Source: Streptomyces sp. PH10-H1
GTDB taxonomy: Bacteria; Actinomycetota; Actinomycetes; Streptomycetales; Streptomycetaceae
Assembly (NCBI RefSeq): GCF_030063355.1
Contig: NZ_JASISZ010000001.1
Span: forward strand, 124,001-188,000
Reading direction: 5' to 3'
DNA length: 64,000 nucleotides
Shown piece after piece: positions 26,501 through 34,464 of this stretch; position 1 is the first letter of the stretch, and every line of letters starts with the position of its first letter. The notes beneath the pieces were generated by a model. The model saw only the letters and a program-made list of their open reading frames with translations. It was not told the origin of the DNA and made no database searches. The translations under genes were made by a program, and so were the position numbers.

Positions 26501-26860
26501 GGGTTCGGCGTTCTTGCGGGTGGCCGAAGCGGCACCGCGCAGCGCGATCGGCAGCGCGTACGGCCCGGACCGGGTACTGGACCGCACCTGCGCGGGCAGT
26601 CCGTCGTACGCGCCGCCCAGGTTCTTGCGCACTCCCGTGTCCACGGTCCGCCAGGCGGCGGCCGTGACGGTCATCTGCGCGTTGATGGTGGTCTTCGCCG
26701 CGCACTGGTGCTCCAGTGTGCGGCGAAGACCGGCATCGCCGATGACTCCGGTGAACGCGGCGAGGGTGGCCAGCACGCTGGTGGTGAGAACCACGGTGAG
26801 CAGGGCGGCGGTCAGCAGCAGCCGGTGCGCGCGGACACGCATAAACACGAACCCCGTCAC
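23525..26860 (-). CDS. Giant FtsX-like ABC permease (first)
   Basis: At 1111 residues this is larger than most FtsX/MacB permeases. The start is GTG 26860, preceded by GGGGGA; M7 (MRVRAHRLLL) is an alternative. There is one N-terminal helix, a long extracytoplasmic segment, then FtsX helices at about 310-420, a second block near 500-560, and a second extracytoplasmic domain of about 400 residues. A final FtsX domain contains RSGEFAVLRALGAPRRKLARML. It is the first gene of the three-gene operon. The doubled periplasmic-type domains suggest recognition of a large external ligand; this is inference. Confidence 0.87.
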   Translation of the reverse strand: MTGFVFMRVRAHRLLLTAALLTVVLTTSVLATLAAFTGVIGDAGLRRTLEHQCAAKTTINAQMTVTAAAWRTVDTGVRKNLGGAYDGLPAQVRSSTRSGPYALPIALRGAASATRKNAEPDLTLLATFDRAHVTLIQGGWPGAVTQGSGALPVAVPEHVARSLGVRPGAIIDLTSRLGGPMLRIQVTGTYRPADRSDPYWQLDPMGGHGVRTVSFTTYGPLLADPSVFGSGRLAPAEMSWQSTADFRTLGVAGIPGVREDVQRSMTAVSRDPANSGVQISSDLPDLLTGVERTLLVTRSTLLIGALQLLILAGFALLLVAQLLSEERAGETALLRARGGSRGRVARLAANEALLLAVPAGLAAPLLAGPVIRLLAGHGALARSGTDLGGAIGASAWWVAAGTALACAFAVIVPALRGPGTYVAERSARARRGALPGAVQAGADLGLLLLAGIAYWQLSRRASGSGVLSSDTGGTLGVDPVLVAAPALCLLAGTVLVLRLLPLAARLGERRAARGSGLSLALAGWQLSRRPRRGAGAVLLLVLAVAMGIFAIGQGASWDRSQSDQADFTVGADLRVTGSTTPPFGQAGIYEHVPGVATAAPAARAQLSLPQQRVATILVIDTAKAGGVMRMRDDLSDRPLAELLRPLRAGEKGRAGDTGGFGIPAAAQQLRFTTQVDANRPSDVVDSLTATVRDGNDVAYVFSLGDVPADGKPHQLVLDLADAAGHTGGSPAGPLRLTRIEADYKTPEQVEKHRLNVSALEAVTADGTVRPVVAATGSSWVAKAQLQNVDAAYGSGTDTLPAPGPATSAPGTPLTVTYATGAMAPDPEKPSAGAAQLTVQLAVPDAPVLSGIATDAFLRAAGSEVGSEVRVELNGTEAAVHITGVVHALPGITADAASSPADGGGLLLDLRAVDRMLDGKNGRSMEPSEWWLSARPGATAQVAAALRDRADIDSLLVRDETARELRADPLGAGPQSALPAAVIAAAVLAAVGFAVSSAGAIRERSGEFAVLRALGAPRRKLARMLAAEQGLLVLLALVVGVALGALLTRMVVPLIVLTTQASQPVPKLLVTLPVAPLVQLIAMVLVVPLLVVVLTAVRRGDPVTALRSQGED

Positions 26861-26881
26861 GCCATCCCCCGTTCGACCGCT

Positions 26882-26907
26882 GTTCGGATGCTCTCAAACA
26901 GTTCGGA
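26882..26907. promoter_or_regulatory. Direct repeat GTTCGGA upstream of the FtsX operon
   Basis: GTTCGGA occurs at 26882-26888 and 26901-26907, 19 bases apart (two helical turns), 22 bases upstream of the permease start. The spacing suits a response-regulator or dimeric-activator site, but no adjacent regulator gene exists. Confidence 0.3.
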
Positions 26908-27006
26908 CGTGAGGAAGTGTCGAAGATTGTCGCAATAAGATCGTGACCCGATGTCCGGTGAACGGACCGAGTCGCAGAACGAGCACGGTGGAAGTCGAGT
27001 TCCCGC

Positions 27007-27411
27007 TCAGCTCGCGGTGTTCACCATCGACGCGGCGGCGTACACCAGGTAGTCCCACAACTGCCGCTCGTGCTCCGGGGCGAGCGCCAACGCGTCCACC
27101 GCGTCGCGCATATGGCGCAGCCACGCGTCGTGCGCGGCCTGGTCGACCTGGAAGGGCGCGTGCCGCATCCGCAGTCGCGGGTGGCCGCGGTTGTCGCTGT
27201 ACGTGCGCGGGCCGCCCCAGTACTGCATGAGGAAGAGCGTCAGCCGCTCCTCGGCCGGGCCGAGATCCTGCTCCGGGTACATCGCCCGCAGCTCCGGGTC
27301 GGCCGCGACGCCCTCGTAGAAGCGGTGGACCAGGCGGCGAAAGGTCTCCTCGCCGCCGACGGCGTCGAAGAACGTCTGCTGGGGCGCCGTGTCCTGCGGG
27401 GTCTCGTTCAC
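27007..27411 (-). CDS. Truncated haemoglobin, group II (GlbO-like)
   Basis: This 134-residue 2/2 globin binds haem and probably handles oxygen or nitric oxide in the cytoplasm. The start is GTG 27411, directly after GGGAGG; longer versions add a low-complexity segment with no ribosome site. [35 protein letters not shown] and the RLRMRHAPF block with its proximal His are group II hallmarks (the first is given in part). It is divergent from the isoaspartyl methyltransferase gene. Confidence 0.88.
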   Translation of the reverse strand: MNETPQDTAPQQTFFDAVGGEETFRRLVHRFYEGVAADPELRAMYPEQDLGPAEERLTLFLMQYWGGPRTYSDNRGHPRLRMRHAPFQVDQAAHDAWLRHMRDAVDALALAPEHERQLWDYLVYAAASMVNTAS

Positions 27412-27520
27412 CCTCCCATGGTCGCAGACGACAGGGCGGAGGACCGGAGACGTAGGACCCGGCCCGGGATCCCGGCCGTGAAGCATCGCGGATCGGGCCC
27501 GGCCGCAGCACAGTGGAGCT

Positions 27521-28669
27521 ATGGCGGACGCGGATCGCACGGATCAGCACACCGCGGCGGCGGGCGCGCTGCGCACCGCGCTGGTGCGGCGGATCGTCGC
27601 GGCCGGCGGGCTGGCGGACCGCGAATGGCGGGCGGCGTTCGAGGAGGTGCCGCGCCATCTGTTCGTCCCCGAGTACTACCGTCCGCAGCACGGTGGCGGA
27701 TACGAACGGCTCTCCGCGGACGACTCCGATCCGCTCGGACGCGCCCGCTGGCTGACGGGCGCCTACGAGGACGAGCCGCTGGTCACGCATGTACGGAACG
27801 GGCGGCTGATCTCCTCCAGCAGCCAGCCGTCGCTGATGGCCTCGATGGCCGAGGCACTGGAGGTACGGAAGGGGCGCACGGTGCTGGAGATCGGTGCCGG
27901 CACCGGCTACAACGCGGCGCTGCTCGCCCACCGCCTCGGCGGTGACGCGGTCACCACCGTCGACCTCGACTCCGAGATCACCGACGCGGCCCGCGCCCAC
28001 CTCGCGGCCGCGGGCGGCGGCGCGCTCACCGTCATCACCGGCGACGGAGCGCTCGGCCATCCCGGACGCGCCCCGTACGACCGGATCGTCGCGACCTGTG
28101 AACTGCCGTCCGTGCCGGCCGCGTGGCTGCGGCAGTGCCGCCCCGGCGGCCGGATTCTCGCGCCGTTCGCGGGCGGCCTGATCCATCTGACCGTCACAGG
28201 ACCCGACCGGGCCGAGGGCCATTTTCTGCACACCCCCGCCTACTTCGTCTCGCTGCGCGGGCCGGCCGCCGCCACCGACCGGCCGGATTCGGGAGCGGCC
28301 GGGCCGCCGGCCGGTGCGGAGGAGCGGATCCGTACGTCCAGGACACCGCCGCGCGTCCTGGAGGACGATCTCTTCCGCTTTCTGCTGACCCTGCAGGCGG
28401 GCGAGTTGGAGGTCCGCTGGGCCTCCGCCGACCGTGGTGTGGCCATCACCGCCCCGGACGGCTCCAGTGCCCGCGCCGACCGCGACGGTACGGTCCTGCT
28501 GGCCGGCCCCCGCGACCTGTGGGCGATCGCGGAGTGCGCCCACGACCTGTGGCGGCGCGCGTCCCGCCCGCCCCGCGACCGCTTCGGCCTCTCCGTCGAG
28601 GGAGCCCGCCAGTGGACCTGGCTGGACGCCCCGGACGGGCCGCACGTCTGGGAGGTCCCCGCCGCCTGA
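27521..28669 (+). CDS. Protein-L-isoaspartate O-methyltransferase-like protein
   Basis: This 382-residue enzyme resembles the actinobacterial long PCMT proteins. It transfers methyl from S-adenosylmethionine to damaged isoaspartyl residues, or to a specialised substrate. [12 protein letters not shown] is the PCMT entry motif, [12 protein letters not shown] the substrate segment and [14 protein letters not shown] the SAM loop. Residues after about 230 form an extra domain absent from the 210-residue E. coli enzyme. ATG 27521 follows GTGGAG. A convergent terminator lies downstream. Confidence 0.82.
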   Translation: MADADRTDQHTAAAGALRTALVRRIVAAGGLADREWRAAFEEVPRHLFVPEYYRPQHGGGYERLSADDSDPLGRARWLTGAYEDEPLVTHVRNGRLISSSSQPSLMASMAEALEVRKGRTVLEIGAGTGYNAALLAHRLGGDAVTTVDLDSEITDAARAHLAAAGGGALTVITGDGALGHPGRAPYDRIVATCELPSVPAAWLRQCRPGGRILAPFAGGLIHLTVTGPDRAEGHFLHTPAYFVSLRGPAAATDRPDSGAAGPPAGAEERIRTSRTPPRVLEDDLFRFLLTLQAGELEVRWASADRGVAITAPDGSSARADRDGTVLLAGPRDLWAIAECAHDLWRRASRPPRDRFGLSVEGARQWTWLDAPDGPHVWEVPAA

Positions 28670-28697
28670 CCGCCGCCCGGCACGGGGCCCGGCACGG

Positions 28698-28741
28698 GGA
28701 AGGCCCCGCACCCCGCTGGTTCGCGGGATACGGGGCCTTCC
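28698..28741. terminator. Bidirectional terminator between convergent genes
   Basis: GGAAGGCCCCG (28698-28708) and CGGGGCCTTCC (28731-28741) form an 11-bp stem, with CCCGC/GCGGG able to extend the fold inside. It serves the methyltransferase gene and, on the other strand, the S53 peptidase gene. Confidence 0.7.
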
Positions 28742-28778
28742 TGATGTGCTGGTGTTGCTGCTGTCCGGTGCTCCGGTC

Positions 28779-31700
28779 TCAGCTGTAGTAGCCGAAGACG
28801 TCGGCGATCACCTGGACGTTGTTGGCGTGGTTCCAGAAGCTGATCTTGCCGTTGACGACGGGAACGGTGACCAGGTTGGGGATGGTCTGACCCATGCGCC
28901 AGTTGATGTTGGAGGCGTTGGGCCGGGTGGTCCCATTGGGCCACACGGTGAGGAAGCCGTCACCGGTGCCGCCGGTGACCGTGACGTTCAGGACCACGGC
29001 CTTGGCGTTGGCCAGCACGTTGCCGTCGTTCAGGTCCAGCGTCAGCGTGCCGTCGGGGCCCAGCGGGCCGCCGTTGCCGGTGGTGCCGATGCCCGAGCGG
29101 GTGTCGAGCAGCCGGGTCGGTCCCGCCGTGTGGAACTTGGTGCCGGTGGCGGAGCTGGAGAAGTAGCCGAAGACATCGGCGACCAGGTGGGTCGTGCCGC
29201 CGCTGACGTTGGCGAGGTCCACCGTGCCGTCGGCGCCGACCGGGACGATCACCGAGTTGGCGATGGTCTGGCCCTTGACCCAGTTGAGGTTCGAGGACGT
29301 CGGCGCGGCGGTGCCGTGCGGATAGGCGGTGAGGTGGCCCGACAGCGTCGGCCCGGTGACCGTCACATTGAGCACCACGGCGGTGACGCCGGTGGCCGGC
29401 ACACCCTGCTGGCCCGCGACCTTGACGTTCACGGTGCCGTTGGGGGCGACAGGGGTCTTTGTGGGGACGCCGGTGGCGTACCGGGTGTCCAGCAGACGGG
29501 CCGGGCCCGCCGAGGTGAACGTCGAACCGGACGGGGCGGTGGAGTAGTAGCCGAAGACATCGGCGATCAGGTGGGCGGTGCCGGTGCTGACGTTGGCCAG
29601 GTCGACCAAGCCGTTGGCGCCGACCGGGACGGTCACCAGGTTGGGAACGGAGTCGCCCTTCGCCCAGTTGAGGTTGGACGAGCTCGGCTGGGTGGTCTTG
29701 TCGGGCCAAGCGGTCAGGTGGCCGGGCTGCGTCGGCTCGGTGACCGTGACATTGAGGACCACGGCGGTGACGCCGGCGGCCGGAGCGCCGGGGACCTTCA
29801 TGACATCGACGGGCACCGTGCCGTTGGGGGCGACGGGGGTCGTTCCGGCGCGGCCGATCGCGTACCGGGTGTCCAGCACACGGGTCGGGCCCGCGGTGGT
29901 GAAGGTGCCGGCCGGCTTCTCCGGCAGGCCCTTGCACAGGGCGGTGGCGATGGTGCGCCCGTTGGGCGAACCGAGGCCGGTGGCGAGGTCGTAGCCCGAC
30001 CCGGCCTGGTAGAGGCCGCTGACGTTGCCGGAGATCGTGAGGTTGTTGTTGCCGCTGGTGACGTCACGGAAGGACGCCGAAGGCAGCTTGTACAGCGCCG
30101 GGTTCACGTATCCGACCGGGCCGTCGGCCGCGCACGACAGATCGAGGTCCGCCTGGGCGATCAGCGCGGCCCAGGTCGGCGCGGAGCCGCTGGTGCCGCC
30201 GAACCGGTGCCACTGCTCATAGCCCTGGGCGTCACGGCCGTAGGCGATGAGATATCCGGTGCTCGGGTCGCCGAGGGCCGCCACGTCCGGGACCTGACGG
30301 CAGGTCTCGCCGGTGGCCGCGGAGCAGTTGTTGGCGTAGCCGGGACCGGTGAAGCCCTTCTGCGGGTTCTCCGCGTCGGTGAGCTTCCACTTGGAGATAC
30401 CGCCGCCGGTGGCGCCGGAGTCGTGGTTCCAGGTCGTCTCGTACGAGCCGCCGGAGCCCGACATCGTGGTGCCGCCGACGCTGAGAACGTACGGCTGGCC
30501 GGCCGGGTCGTCCGTGTTCAGCACCGTGCTGTTGGGGGAGCCGCTCGCGTGGTAGCAGTCGGTGGAACCGCTGTCGCCCGAGGCCGCCACGACGGTCTGG
30601 CCCTGGGCCGCCGCCATCTTGAAGAGCAAGCTCTCGGAGTTCACGACATCGCTGGGGATGTTGGCCTCGCAGGCACCCCAGCTGGTGGAGATGACCTGGG
30701 CACGGTTCTCCGTGATGATCTTCGTGTAGGTGTCGATCACCGGGGTCCAGCTGTTGGCGTCGGAACCCTGGTACACCAGGATCGAGGCCTCGGGCACCAG
30801 ACCGATGATGTCCTCGATGTCGAGGACGGACTCGCCGCCGACACCCGTGTTGGCGTCAGCGGGCTGCGAGGGACCGCCGTTGACCCTGATGGGGGTGACC
30901 GAGGTGCTCGTGCCGTAGCACGCCTGGTACTCGGTGACGTCCTTCGGGTCGTAGTTCTCCAGCTCGAAGAGCGCGACCGTGACACCCGTGGTGGGGATCG
31001 GCCGGTTCGTCATGCCGTACGCGCCGGCCAGCGAGCCCGCGCTCCAGTACTGGCTGGTGTCGTACCAGCCGATGCCGCTGGCGCCGTTGACGATGCCGCT
31101 GCACAGCTGCGGCGTGCGGCCGGCGGCGTGCGGCGTGACCGTGCTGCTGCCCGTGGCCGCCTTCGCGGTGACGGTCTCCTTGCTCTTCACGTGGTGCGGG
31201 TGAACTGCGCCGAGGGTGTTCAGCCCCACCACGCCGGTGATCGCCGAGGCGATGTCGCCGCGCACCGCGGGTGCGGCGGTGTTCGTCAGTCCCGCGGTGC
31301 CGTCCGGCAGCCGGTAGCCGGAGAAACCGGTCTTGAAGGCCTGGGCGGCGCCGCCCACGGTGGTGTGCACCGGGATGCTGAAGCCGTCGGAGGAGACCTC
31401 GCCCGGGGTGAGGCCCTGCGCCGTGAGAGAGGCGCGCACCAGGTCGACGGTCGCCTTGGTCGGCCCGAAGGCCGGACCGAACTCGCCCGTCTTGAGGTAG
31501 TGGTGGTACTGCGGGGAGGCGGGGTTGGACACCGCCGCGATGAAGCTCTGCAGTCCGGCGGGGTCACGCGGGCTGAGCATCACGCTCAGATCCAGCCCGG
31601 CGTCGTCGCCCGGGTTGGCGGTACGGACGGCCCCGTGCGGAACGACCGGGGTGGACCCGATCCGCTTCGTCGCGGGTACCGGGGTGGTGTCGGCCAGTGC

Positions 31701-31787
31701 GGCGGGCGCCGCGGCGGCGATCATCGCCACCGCGGTGGCCGTCACCATGCCTATGCGAAATACCTTTTCACGGGCGATAATGCCCAT
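28779..31787 (-). CDS. Secreted S53 peptidase (sedolisin/kumamolisin) with triple C-terminal repeat
   Basis: This 1002-residue exported acid serine peptidase has a signal peptide ending near AALA, an activation prodomain (about 45-215), then the catalytic domain. The S53 triad lies in GESVLDIED (Glu near 316, Asp near 320) and GGTSGSAP (Ser near 532), with the oxyanion Asp in SGDSGS. After the normal enzyme ends at about residue 615 there are three tandem repeats of about 125 residues (625-748, 750-873, 875-1002). Each begins near GPTR(L/V)LDTR and ends VIADVFGYYS or similar. These beta-rich repeats are probably adhesion modules for substrate or cell wall. It is monocistronic. Confidence 0.88.
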   Translation of the reverse strand: MGIIAREKVFRIGMVTATAVAMIAAAAPAALADTTPVPATKRIGSTPVVPHGAVRTANPGDDAGLDLSVMLSPRDPAGLQSFIAAVSNPASPQYHHYLKTGEFGPAFGPTKATVDLVRASLTAQGLTPGEVSSDGFSIPVHTTVGGAAQAFKTGFSGYRLPDGTAGLTNTAAPAVRGDIASAITGVVGLNTLGAVHPHHVKSKETVTAKAATGSSTVTPHAAGRTPQLCSGIVNGASGIGWYDTSQYWSAGSLAGAYGMTNRPIPTTGVTVALFELENYDPKDVTEYQACYGTSTSVTPIRVNGGPSQPADANTGVGGESVLDIEDIIGLVPEASILVYQGSDANSWTPVIDTYTKIITENRAQVISTSWGACEANIPSDVVNSESLLFKMAAAQGQTVVAASGDSGSTDCYHASGSPNSTVLNTDDPAGQPYVLSVGGTTMSGSGGSYETTWNHDSGATGGGISKWKLTDAENPQKGFTGPGYANNCSAATGETCRQVPDVAALGDPSTGYLIAYGRDAQGYEQWHRFGGTSGSAPTWAALIAQADLDLSCAADGPVGYVNPALYKLPSASFRDVTSGNNNLTISGNVSGLYQAGSGYDLATGLGSPNGRTIATALCKGLPEKPAGTFTTAGPTRVLDTRYAIGRAGTTPVAPNGTVPVDVMKVPGAPAAGVTAVVLNVTVTEPTQPGHLTAWPDKTTQPSSSNLNWAKGDSVPNLVTVPVGANGLVDLANVSTGTAHLIADVFGYYSTAPSGSTFTSAGPARLLDTRYATGVPTKTPVAPNGTVNVKVAGQQGVPATGVTAVVLNVTVTGPTLSGHLTAYPHGTAAPTSSNLNWVKGQTIANSVIVPVGADGTVDLANVSGGTTHLVADVFGYFSSSATGTKFHTAGPTRLLDTRSGIGTTGNGGPLGPDGTLTLDLNDGNVLANAKAVVLNVTVTGGTGDGFLTVWPNGTTRPNASNINWRMGQTIPNLVTVPVVNGKISFWNHANNVQVIADVFGYYS

Positions 31788-32114
31788 GCGTCAACTCCCT
31801 CAAGATCCGCGTGATACGGCCGTGCGGCCACGGTGAAACCGCGAGAGGGCGCCCCGTTGCCGCGACGTGCGCGGCGGACGGCGGCGAAGAAGTGTTGGTC
31901 CCCCCTGGCACGGGTAGAGCCCGTGCCGGACCTGCGAATGCCCCCCCGGCGGATCACCGGGCGAAAGGTGACCGAACCCCTTCGCCGGAAATGAACAGCC
32001 AGCAACGCTTTGTATCAGCTGTACAGCCCAGGACCTCGGTCAGGTGTACGGTTTTTGCCCATCCTTGGTAAACCTGGGGCTGGAGGGGCGGCCGGAGGGG
32101 GGCTGGAGGGACGG
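31788..32114. other. 327-base intergenic region between the S53 gene and the FHA gene
   Basis: No gene is visible. It contains the leader and promoter of the S53 gene (reading left) and the end of the signalling operon. A perfect 8-bp hairpin, GGCACGGG (31907-31914) with CCCGTGCC (31920-31927) and loop TAGAG, lies about 130 bases before the peptidase start. It could be an operator or a leader structure. No clear terminator was found after the FHA gene. Confidence 0.5.
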
Positions 32115-33029
32115 TCAGTCCCGCTTGACCGTGATCGTCGTCCAGGCGCCGACATGGACCCGGTCGCCGTCCTTCAACGGCACCGGCAGGTACGGCTGGA
32201 TGGGGTCGGCGGCGCCGTTGACCGTGGTGCCGTTCGTCGAGTCCTGGTCCACCACGGACCAGCCGCCGTCGGGCTGCTGGACCAGGACCGCGTGCTTGTG
32301 CGAGACACCCGGGTCCTCGGGAGCGCGCGACAGGTCGATGTCCGGAGCCTCGCCGGTGCTGTGCCGGCGGCGGCCGATGGTGATCTGATTGCCGGTCATC
32401 GGAAGGCGCAGTTCGGGGGAGTACGAGGGGAAGTACAGGCCGGTGGCGTCGGGGCCGCTCCGGGCCATCATCGCGGTGAAGTAGTCACGGTCGGCGGCGA
32501 TGACAGCGGTCCACACCGCCACCTCGGGCGCGGCCGGGGCGGCGGAGGCCCCGGCCTCCGGCGTAGCACCGGCCTCCGCCCGGGGAGCGCCCGCCGGAGT
32601 GGAGGGAACGCTCGGCGGGGTGAGCAGGAAGTCCCCCGAGCCGCCCGAGGTGACCGCGTCGGGAGCCAGCGGCTCGGCCGCGCGGTTCATCTGGGACGGG
32701 CGGGAGCGCTGCGACTCGTAGCGCTGGTAGGGCGGGAACCCCGGTGAGAGAGGGGAGGCGGCCGGCGACGGCGAGACGAAGGTGGTGGGAGTGTGGGTCT
32801 GGAAGTTGTAGCGGCACTCCTCGCAGAACAGCGCCGAGCCCTCCCGAAGGGTGCCGCAGCTCGGGCACGGTTCGGCCGCCGCGGTGGCGTCCGGGTCGTA
32901 GCCCGCTGCCATCGGGGCCGGGCCGGAGCCCGCGGAGGGGGACGACACGGCGGGTGCGGACATGCGGTGACCGCACACCTCGCACCAGTCGTCGGTTCCC
33001 GACTGGTGACCGTTCGGACAAGTCGACAT
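32115..33029 (-). CDS. FHA-domain protein with two N-terminal zinc ribbons
   Basis: This 304-residue protein is the last gene of the signalling operon. The first zinc knuckle uses C4, H8 or nearby, C16 and C19. The second uses C55, C58, C69 and C72. A Pro/Ser/Ala-rich linker follows, opening with TPTTFV (80-85). The forkhead-associated domain occupies about 205-303 with the phosphothreonine-binding residues R220, S243, H246 and N266-G-T. FHA domains read Thr phosphorylation, so it is the likely reader or target of the PknG-like kinase, as GarA is in mycobacteria. It lacks GarA's short length and exact N-terminal motif. ATG 33029 follows GGGGGAG. Confidence 0.88.
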   Translation of the reverse strand: MSTCPNGHQSGTDDWCEVCGHRMSAPAVSSPSAGSGPAPMAAGYDPDATAAAEPCPSCGTLREGSALFCEECRYNFQTHTPTTFVSPSPAASPLSPGFPPYQRYESQRSRPSQMNRAAEPLAPDAVTSGGSGDFLLTPPSVPSTPAGAPRAEAGATPEAGASAAPAAPEVAVWTAVIAADRDYFTAMMARSGPDATGLYFPSYSPELRLPMTGNQITIGRRRHSTGEAPDIDLSRAPEDPGVSHKHAVLVQQPDGGWSVVDQDSTNGTTVNGAADPIQPYLPVPLKDGDRVHVGAWTTITVKRD

Positions 33030-33062
33030 ACGGCTGGCTCCCCCTCCGCCCTTCGAGCGCGG

Positions 33063-34406
33063 TTACTTCTTGACGCGAACGGTCTTCGTCGACCGGGTCT
33101 CCAAGGTCATCTCGTCGGCGTCCGCGACCCGCGCCTTCAGCCGCACAGTACCGCTCGGAGCGTCGACCACGTCGACGACTTTGGCCAGCAGCTTCGCGGT
33201 GTCGTCGTTGCCCGAGGCGCTCGCCAGCTGCACCGCGCGGCCCAGCTTCGCGGTCGCCCCGTCGATGTCCCCCGACTTGCGCGCCTCCAGCCCCTGCTGG
33301 ATGACGGAGGCCAGTTCGGCCTGGCCGGTGTAGTGCGCGACCTGCGGGTTGATCCGGGTCGAGGCGGCCATGTCGTCGGTCCACACGGCTCGCACCAAAC
33401 CCTGCGAGAGTACCTGCGAGGTGCCGTCCGGCTGTGGCAGTACCAGCGAGAGGCGGGCGGCGAGCATCTCCTGGCCGACACCGGCGTTCGGGACCTGGAC
33501 GCACACGTGGTAGTCGCGGGACTCGTCGCCCCAGGAGCCGGTCGGGTAGTCGCCGGCCCGCGGACCGGCCTCGGTACGGCGCGCGGTCAGGTCCTCGACC
33601 GTCGGCGCGACCTGCTTCACGAACTTGATCTCGGAGCCCTGCGGGGTCCACAGCCGCAGGCCGACATCCGCGACCTCCTTGCCCATCGCGGTCTCCATCA
33701 TCCGCTGGAAGTCCGCCTTCAGCCCTGCCGGGTCGGCGACGATGTCGACGGAGCCGAGCATCGCGGACGCGATCCCGGTCAGCTCCTTGACCTCCCAGTC
33801 GGTCCCCACGCCCCGCGCGTCACAGGTGAAGCGGCCGGCGCAGGCGTCGAGGGTGGCCCGCAGATCCTCCGGCTTCTCGTGCTCGTTGCGGCCGTCGGTC
33901 AGCAGGATGCCGTGCCGTATCGACACATCGGCGGTGGCCAGCAGCCGGTCGGCGAGCCGCAGCCAGGTGCCGATCGCGGTGCCGCCGCCCGCGGTGAGCT
34001 TGCGCAGCGCCTGCTTGGCCTGGCCGCGGGTCTGGGCATCGGCCACCGCGAGACCGCCGTTGGCGGGATAGACCTCGCGGGCCTGATGGGTGCCGCCGAC
34101 CACCGCGAAGGCCACACCGTCGCGGATCGTGTCGATCGCGGCGGCGGTCGCGTCGCGCGCGTTGCGCATCTTCGTCGGCGGGTAGTCCATCGAACCCGAG
34201 CAGTCCACCATGATCACCACGGCGCCGCCGGGGCCGCCGTCCGACACGTACGCGGGCGCCGACAGGGGGAGTCCGCCGGAGGTGCCGCCGCCGGTCGACG
34301 TCACCGTCACGATGGCGTTGACCTCGCGGCCGCCCTCGGGCAGGTACTCGTTCTGATAGATGTCGACGGAGAACTGCGGCACGTTCGACTTGGAGAAATT
34401 GGCCAT
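33063..34406 (-). CDS. Von Willebrand factor A (VWA) domain protein
   Basis: This 447-residue cytoplasmic protein has a VWA domain from about residue 55 to 240. The metal-ion-dependent adhesion site is intact: D68-C-S70-G-S72 in VDCSGSMDY, a Thr in GGGTAIG and the Asp in LLTDGRNEHE. A beta-rich domain and a helical C-terminal segment (about 365-410) follow. There is no signal peptide. VWA proteins of the TerY type occur with PP2C phosphatases and kinases in predicted stress-signalling triads, which matches this neighbourhood. It probably assembles protein complexes through a bound metal. ATG 34406 follows AGGAG. A possible attenuator lies upstream. Confidence 0.85.
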   Translation of the reverse strand: MANFSKSNVPQFSVDIYQNEYLPEGGREVNAIVTVTSTGGGTSGGLPLSAPAYVSDGGPGGAVVIMVDCSGSMDYPPTKMRNARDATAAAIDTIRDGVAFAVVGGTHQAREVYPANGGLAVADAQTRGQAKQALRKLTAGGGTAIGTWLRLADRLLATADVSIRHGILLTDGRNEHEKPEDLRATLDACAGRFTCDARGVGTDWEVKELTGIASAMLGSVDIVADPAGLKADFQRMMETAMGKEVADVGLRLWTPQGSEIKFVKQVAPTVEDLTARRTEAGPRAGDYPTGSWGDESRDYHVCVQVPNAGVGQEMLAARLSLVLPQPDGTSQVLSQGLVRAVWTDDMAASTRINPQVAHYTGQAELASVIQQGLEARKSGDIDGATAKLGRAVQLASASGNDDTAKLLAKVVDVVDAPSGTVRLKARVADADEMTLETRSTKTVRVKK

Positions 34407-34437
34407 CGCTTGAGCTCCTAGCGCTCCTCAGTCCACC

Positions 34438-34458
34438 AAAAAATCCCCCGGAGAGGGA
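34438..34458 (-). terminator. Intra-operon hairpin with T6 tract (possible attenuator)
   Basis: On the minus strand TCCCTC (34458-34453) pairs with GGGGGA (34449-34444), with loop TCC and a T-G pair included, followed directly by six T (34443-34438). It sits between the phosphatase stop and the VWA start. A run of six T is very rare in this GC-rich window, so partial termination here is plausible. Confidence 0.5.
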
Positions 34459-34464
34459 CCGGTT

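Noticed and set aside
28434..31814. A 1126-codon open frame antisense to the S53 peptidase
   Set aside because: It arises from GC-biased codon positions opposite a well-supported gene; the peptide is Gly/Arg/Val-rich with no domain and has no ribosome site.
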